NCBI GenBank assembly: GCA_947631385.1
Contig: CANRLE010000057.1
Location: forward strand, 1-6,711
Length of the DNA: 6,711 bases
Reading direction: 5' to 3'
DNA from: an uncultured Clostridia bacterium
Lineage (GTDB): Bacteria > Bacillota > Clostridia > TANB77 > CAG-508
Under the pieces are notes generated by a model, which was not told the DNA's origin, made no database searches, and saw nothing but the letters and a program-made list of their open reading frames with translations. Each line of letters starts with the position of its first letter. Position 1 is the stretch's first letter. A program made the translations under genes and the position numbers. This document shows, in pieces, positions 4,860 through 6,711 of the stretch.

Positions 4860-5234
4860 ATGAATAATCAAGAAAAAGTTTTAAGAAAAAATATTGGAAA
4901 AAAAATTAAATTAGCTAGATCAAAGGTCTCTTATACTCAAGAACAATTAGCTGAAAAGATTTCTTTGTCTCCAAGGTATATTAGTCAATTAGAAAGAGGC
5001 ATTGCTTTTGGAAGTGCTACTACAATTATTAGTCTTTGTAAAGCTTTACAAATCAATTCAGATTTTTTATTTAATGATTTAATTAATAACAATACTGCGA
5101 TTTTGGATAATATAACAGATGATAAATTTTTAGAAAATTATTTAAAATTAACTGAAGACAATAAAACGATTATATCTGCCTTTACAAATGAGTTAGTTAA
5201 AATTCAAAATCAAAAACAAATTAAGTTTCAATAG
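4860..5234 (+). CDS. XRE-family (Cro/C1-type HTH) transcriptional regulator
   Basis: The 124-residue protein has an N-terminal helix-turn-helix domain of the HTH_3 kind at about 12-71: IGKKIKLAR, YTQEQLAEK (25-33, second helix), SPRYISQLERG (37-47, recognition helix and following turn), then SLCKALQI and the domain end at about 71. The remaining 50 residues are polar and predicted helical, with no recognisable ligand or metal domain, so the protein probably acts as a small dimeric repressor. Its target is not shown by the sequence; its own promoter, with the dyad at 4796-4816, is the first candidate. AGGAGG (4847-4852) is 7 nt from the ATG. It is the only plus-strand gene, divergent from mraZ and convergent with the sortase gene, and it ends in a shared terminator. 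Low-GC composition matches its neighbours, so there is no base-composition sign of recent transfer. Confidence 0.93.
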   Translation: MNNQEKVLRKNIGKKIKLARSKVSYTQEQLAEKISLSPRYISQLERGIAFGSATTIISLCKALQINSDFLFNDLINNNTAILDNITDDKFLENYLKLTEDNKTIISAFTNELVKIQNQKQIKFQ

Positions 5235-5272
5235 TCAATCCTTAATTCCATTTTAGTGAAAAATAAGTTTAA

Positions 5273-5307
5273 AAAAGACTGACTTTTTATTAAAAAGTTA
5301 GCCTTTT
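5273..5307. terminator. Bidirectional terminator between the XRE and sortase genes
   Basis: Arms 5273-5288 and 5292-5307 form a 16-bp stem with one mismatch and one wobble and a 3-nt loop. T-rich tails lie on the plus side (TTTTATTT after CC at 5302-5303) and on the minus side (TTTTTT at 5276-5271). The right arm includes the sortase stop codon (5300-5298). It lies 38 nt past the XRE stop, so it can serve both converging genes. Confidence 0.8.
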
Positions 5308-6047
5308 ATTTCTCTTGCTTTTACAATTACTCTTAACTTACTATCGTTTGTACAAGTAATTAACGTTACTTCTTTCTTTCCATTTGTTAGTTGAGTGGTA
5401 CAACTAACATCACTTGGATCTACTTCATATTTATTATATATTTGGTATTGAATAGTTTTTCCTAATAAGTCAGTTATTTCTACAATATCTCCATTTTCTA
5501 ATGTTGGTACTTTACTAAAAAATCTATTATTTCGATAATTATGTCCTACAATACATAAATTTCCAACTTGGTTTGGCTCTGGTCCCCAAAATTTTGTTGG
5601 CGAAATTTTTATTAAATCTTCCGTTTCTTCTATTGTATCAGTTGGACCATCAATAACTGCATATTCAATTCCTATTTTTGGTATTTTAATTGTTGCTATT
5701 GTAGTATATTTAAATCCATTTTGTGTTGTCTGCATTTCTTGTGTCGGCACAGTTTGTACTTGTTCTTCTGGAATTTCTTCTTGTTCATTTTCATCTAAAA
5801 CAACAATTAAAATATTGTTTTTTACAACAGTTGTATCTTGTGCCACAGTCTCTTGTATTGTCATGTTTTGCAAAATAGACTGAGATACTTCTTCACTCTT
5901 ATTGCGATCATATTCTGCATAAATACAAACAGAGATTAAAATGCACAACAAAAAAACAGATAAAAGGAAATCTACTTTATAAATTTTCTTTTTTCTCTTT
6001 AATTCTGGCGTTATATATAATTTTTTAGTAACCAAAATTTGATTCAT
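5298..6047 (-). CDS. Sortase (membrane-anchored transpeptidase)
   Basis: Sortases cut a C-terminal sorting signal on exported proteins and join them to the cell wall or into pili. This 249-residue protein has a basic N-terminus, one membrane span (about 26-44), an acidic Gln/Glu/Thr-rich linker (about 84-110) and a C-terminal sortase barrel. The catalytic set is complete: His169 in VGHNYR, Cys232 in TLITC (the TLxTC signature) and Arg239 in SKLRVIV. The subclass is uncertain; size and layout fit a class D-like or general clostridial housekeeping enzyme. No LPxTG-type substrate gene is in the window. The gene stands alone, with its own promoter (6076-6104) and terminator (5273-5307). The ATG is preceded by AGGGGGT (6058-6052), a weaker site than those of neighbouring genes. 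Confidence 0.93.
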   Translation of the reverse strand: MNQILVTKKLYITPELKRKKKIYKVDFLLSVFLLCILISVCIYAEYDRNKSEEVSQSILQNMTIQETVAQDTTVVKNNILIVVLDENEQEEIPEEQVQTVPTQEMQTTQNGFKYTTIATIKIPKIGIEYAVIDGPTDTIEETEDLIKISPTKFWGPEPNQVGNLCIVGHNYRNNRFFSKVPTLENGDIVEITDLLGKTIQYQIYNKYEVDPSDVSCTTQLTNGKKEVTLITCTNDSKLRVIVKAREIKG

Positions 6048-6075
6048 GCTAACCCCCTATTCATATTCTTTTTCA

Positions 6076-6104
6076 ATTATATCATAAAAAATTTTAAATG
6101 AAAA
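6076..6104 (-). promoter_or_regulatory. Promoter of the sortase gene
   Basis: On the minus strand, TTTTCA (6104-6099, four of six), a 17-nt spacer and consensus TATAAT (6081-6076) preceded by TGA form an extended -10 promoter. The expected start is near 6069, about 22 nt before the sortase ATG. It lies just after the rpsR terminator. Confidence 0.7.
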
Positions 6105-6115
6105 TAGTTTTTAAT

Positions 6116-6146
6116 AAAAAATTAGAACCATTTGTTAAAATGGTTC
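6116..6146 (-). terminator. Intrinsic terminator of the ssb-rpsR operon
   Basis: GAACCATTT (6125-6133) and AAATGGTTC (6138-6146) form a perfect 9-bp stem with a 4-nt loop, followed on the minus strand by TAA and six T (6121-6116). It begins 9 nt after the rpsR stop. A T run on the other side (6152-6157) would allow plus-strand activity too, but no plus-strand gene ends here. Confidence 0.88.
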
Positions 6147-6155
6147 ATTTCTTTT

Positions 6156-6440
6156 TTAGTTTTGTGTATATGGTAATATTGCAATATGTCTTGCTCTTTT
6201 TACAGCAATTGTAATATCTCTTTGATGTTTTGCACAAGCTCCAGTTGTTCTTCTTGGTAAGATTTTTCCTTTATCATTTATGAATTTTCTTAGTTGTTCT
6301 GGATTTTTATAATCTAATACAAAATTCTTATCACTGCATAATACACATACTTTTTTTCTTTGTTTTCTAAATCTTGGATTATAATCCTCATCATAATTAT
6401 TTTTGTTATTATTTCTCTTATTTTGTTTTTTATCTGACAT
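6156..6440 (-). CDS. rpsR: 30S ribosomal protein S18
   Basis: S18 binds S6 and the central domain of 16S rRNA in the small subunit platform. The 94-residue protein has a polar Asn/Lys-rich N-terminal extension (1-27) and a conserved core with DYKNPEQLRKFI (43-54), GKILPRRTTG (58-67) and IAVKRARHIAILPY (78-91), the last being the family hallmark. Cys32, Cys35, Cys69 and His72 (CVLC...CAKH) form a likely zinc site, so this is the zinc-binding (C+) form of S18; Bacillus subtilis S18 lacks these residues. It follows ssb by 25 nt in the classic rpsF-ssb-rpsR order and is closed by the terminator at 6116-6146. The ATG at 6440 has the G-rich ribosome binding site GAGGGGGG (6457-6450), 9 nt upstream. 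Confidence 0.97.
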   Translation of the reverse strand: MSDKKQNKRNNNKNNYDEDYNPRFRKQRKKVCVLCSDKNFVLDYKNPEQLRKFINDKGKILPRRTTGACAKHQRDITIAVKRARHIAILPYTQN

Positions 6441-6449
6441 TTTATCTTT

Positions 6450-6457
6450 CCCCCCTC
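6450..6457 (-). promoter_or_regulatory. G-rich ribosome binding site of rpsR
   Basis: GAGGGGGG replaces the usual AGGAGG; only GAGG matches the anti-Shine-Dalgarno well. The sortase gene has a similar AGGGGGT site, whereas mraZ, rsmH, ftsL, the penicillin-binding protein and XRE genes have canonical ones. Confidence 0.6.
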
Positions 6458-6465
6458 TTTAAAGT

Positions 6466-6711
6466 TTAGAATGGTAGGTCATCACTAGAAGATACCTCAA
6501 AGTCTGCTCCCATATTTCCAGGTGCTGTATTACCAAATGTATTTTCAAAAGAAGAACTGCCACCTATTTCTGCTTCTCTCTTGCTGTCAGCAAAGTATGC
6601 TTCTTCTGCTACTACCTCAGTTACATAGTGTTTAGTTCCTTGGTCATCGTCCCAAGTTCTTGTTTGTATTCTTCCGATAATACCTACTTGTTGACCTTTC
6701 TTAAAGTATTT
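6466..6711 (-). CDS. ssb: Single-stranded DNA-binding protein, 5' end beyond the window
   Basis: I translated this by hand: 81 codons are open from the right edge to TAA at 6468-6466, and the N-terminal part of the OB fold is missing. The visible part starts KYFKKGQQVGIIGRIQTR, followed by W-DDDQGTKHYVTEVVAEE, which is the second half of the SSB OB fold (the GxQxxVxGRIxTRxWxDxxG...VTEVVA pattern). A short flexible linker rich in Gly, Ser and Asn follows, then the acidic tip SSSDDLPF, which binds partner proteins such as helicases and exonucleases. SSB coats single-stranded DNA during replication and repair. The linker is fairly short, as in many Firmicutes. It sits directly before rpsR, so rpsF should lie just outside the window on the right. 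Confidence 0.97.
   Translation of the reverse strand, partial: KYFKKGQQVGIIGRIQTRTWDDDQGTKHYVTEVVAEEAYFADSKREAEIGGSSSFENTFGNTAPGNMGADFEVSSSDDLPF

Overview
The window is strongly AT-rich, with A/T-biased codon use, strong AGGAGG-type ribosome binding sites, some TTG starts and TGG (not TGA) tryptophan codons. With the gene set seen here, this points to a low-GC Firmicute, most likely a member of the Clostridia, using the standard bacterial code. The species cannot be named from this sequence alone.

All protein genes except one are on the minus strand, so in transcription order the window reads from right to left. At the right edge are the end of ssb (single-strand DNA-binding protein) and rpsR (ribosomal protein S18), the tail of the usual rpsF-ssb-rpsR operon, closed by a clean terminator at about 6116-6146. 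Next is a stand-alone sortase gene (5298-6047) with its own extended -10 promoter. It ends in a bidirectional terminator (5273-5307) shared with the only plus-strand gene, a small Cro/C1 (XRE)-type regulator (4860-5234). The regulator's promoter region holds an inverted repeat that looks like an operator.

The centre and left hold the start of the division and cell wall (dcw) cluster, on the minus strand: mraZ (4184-4609), rsmH (3010-3939), ftsL (2491-2994) and a SpoVD-like class B penicillin-binding protein (459-2453). Upstream of mraZ are a sigma-A-type promoter and four tandem 10-bp boxes of the AAAGTG type, the expected target of MraZ itself. Two terminator-like hairpins lie inside the cluster, one between mraZ and rsmH and one between ftsL and the penicillin-binding protein. 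The second buries the ribosome binding site of the downstream gene. Both pair fully (with G-U wobble) only in the minus-strand RNA, so the cluster may be attenuated in steps.

At the left edge is a gene cut by the window end (1-369, minus). It encodes a membrane-anchored or secreted protein with a 47-residue alternating Glu-Xaa (mostly Glu-Thr) linker built from hexanucleotide repeats, followed by the start of a 3D (MltA-fold) cell wall domain. It has a near-consensus promoter and its transcript appears to begin with a hairpin.

Functionally, the window joins translation and replication genes to a cell envelope block: septal peptidoglycan synthesis (FtsL, penicillin-binding protein), its transcriptional controller (MraZ), a rRNA methyltransferase that travels with it (RsmH), surface-protein anchoring (sortase) and peptidoglycan remodelling (3D protein). 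I found no tRNA, rRNA, CRISPR array, insertion sequence or phage gene. The most unusual items are the internal attenuator-like hairpins, the MraZ box array at the transcription start, and the Glu-Thr repeat protein.
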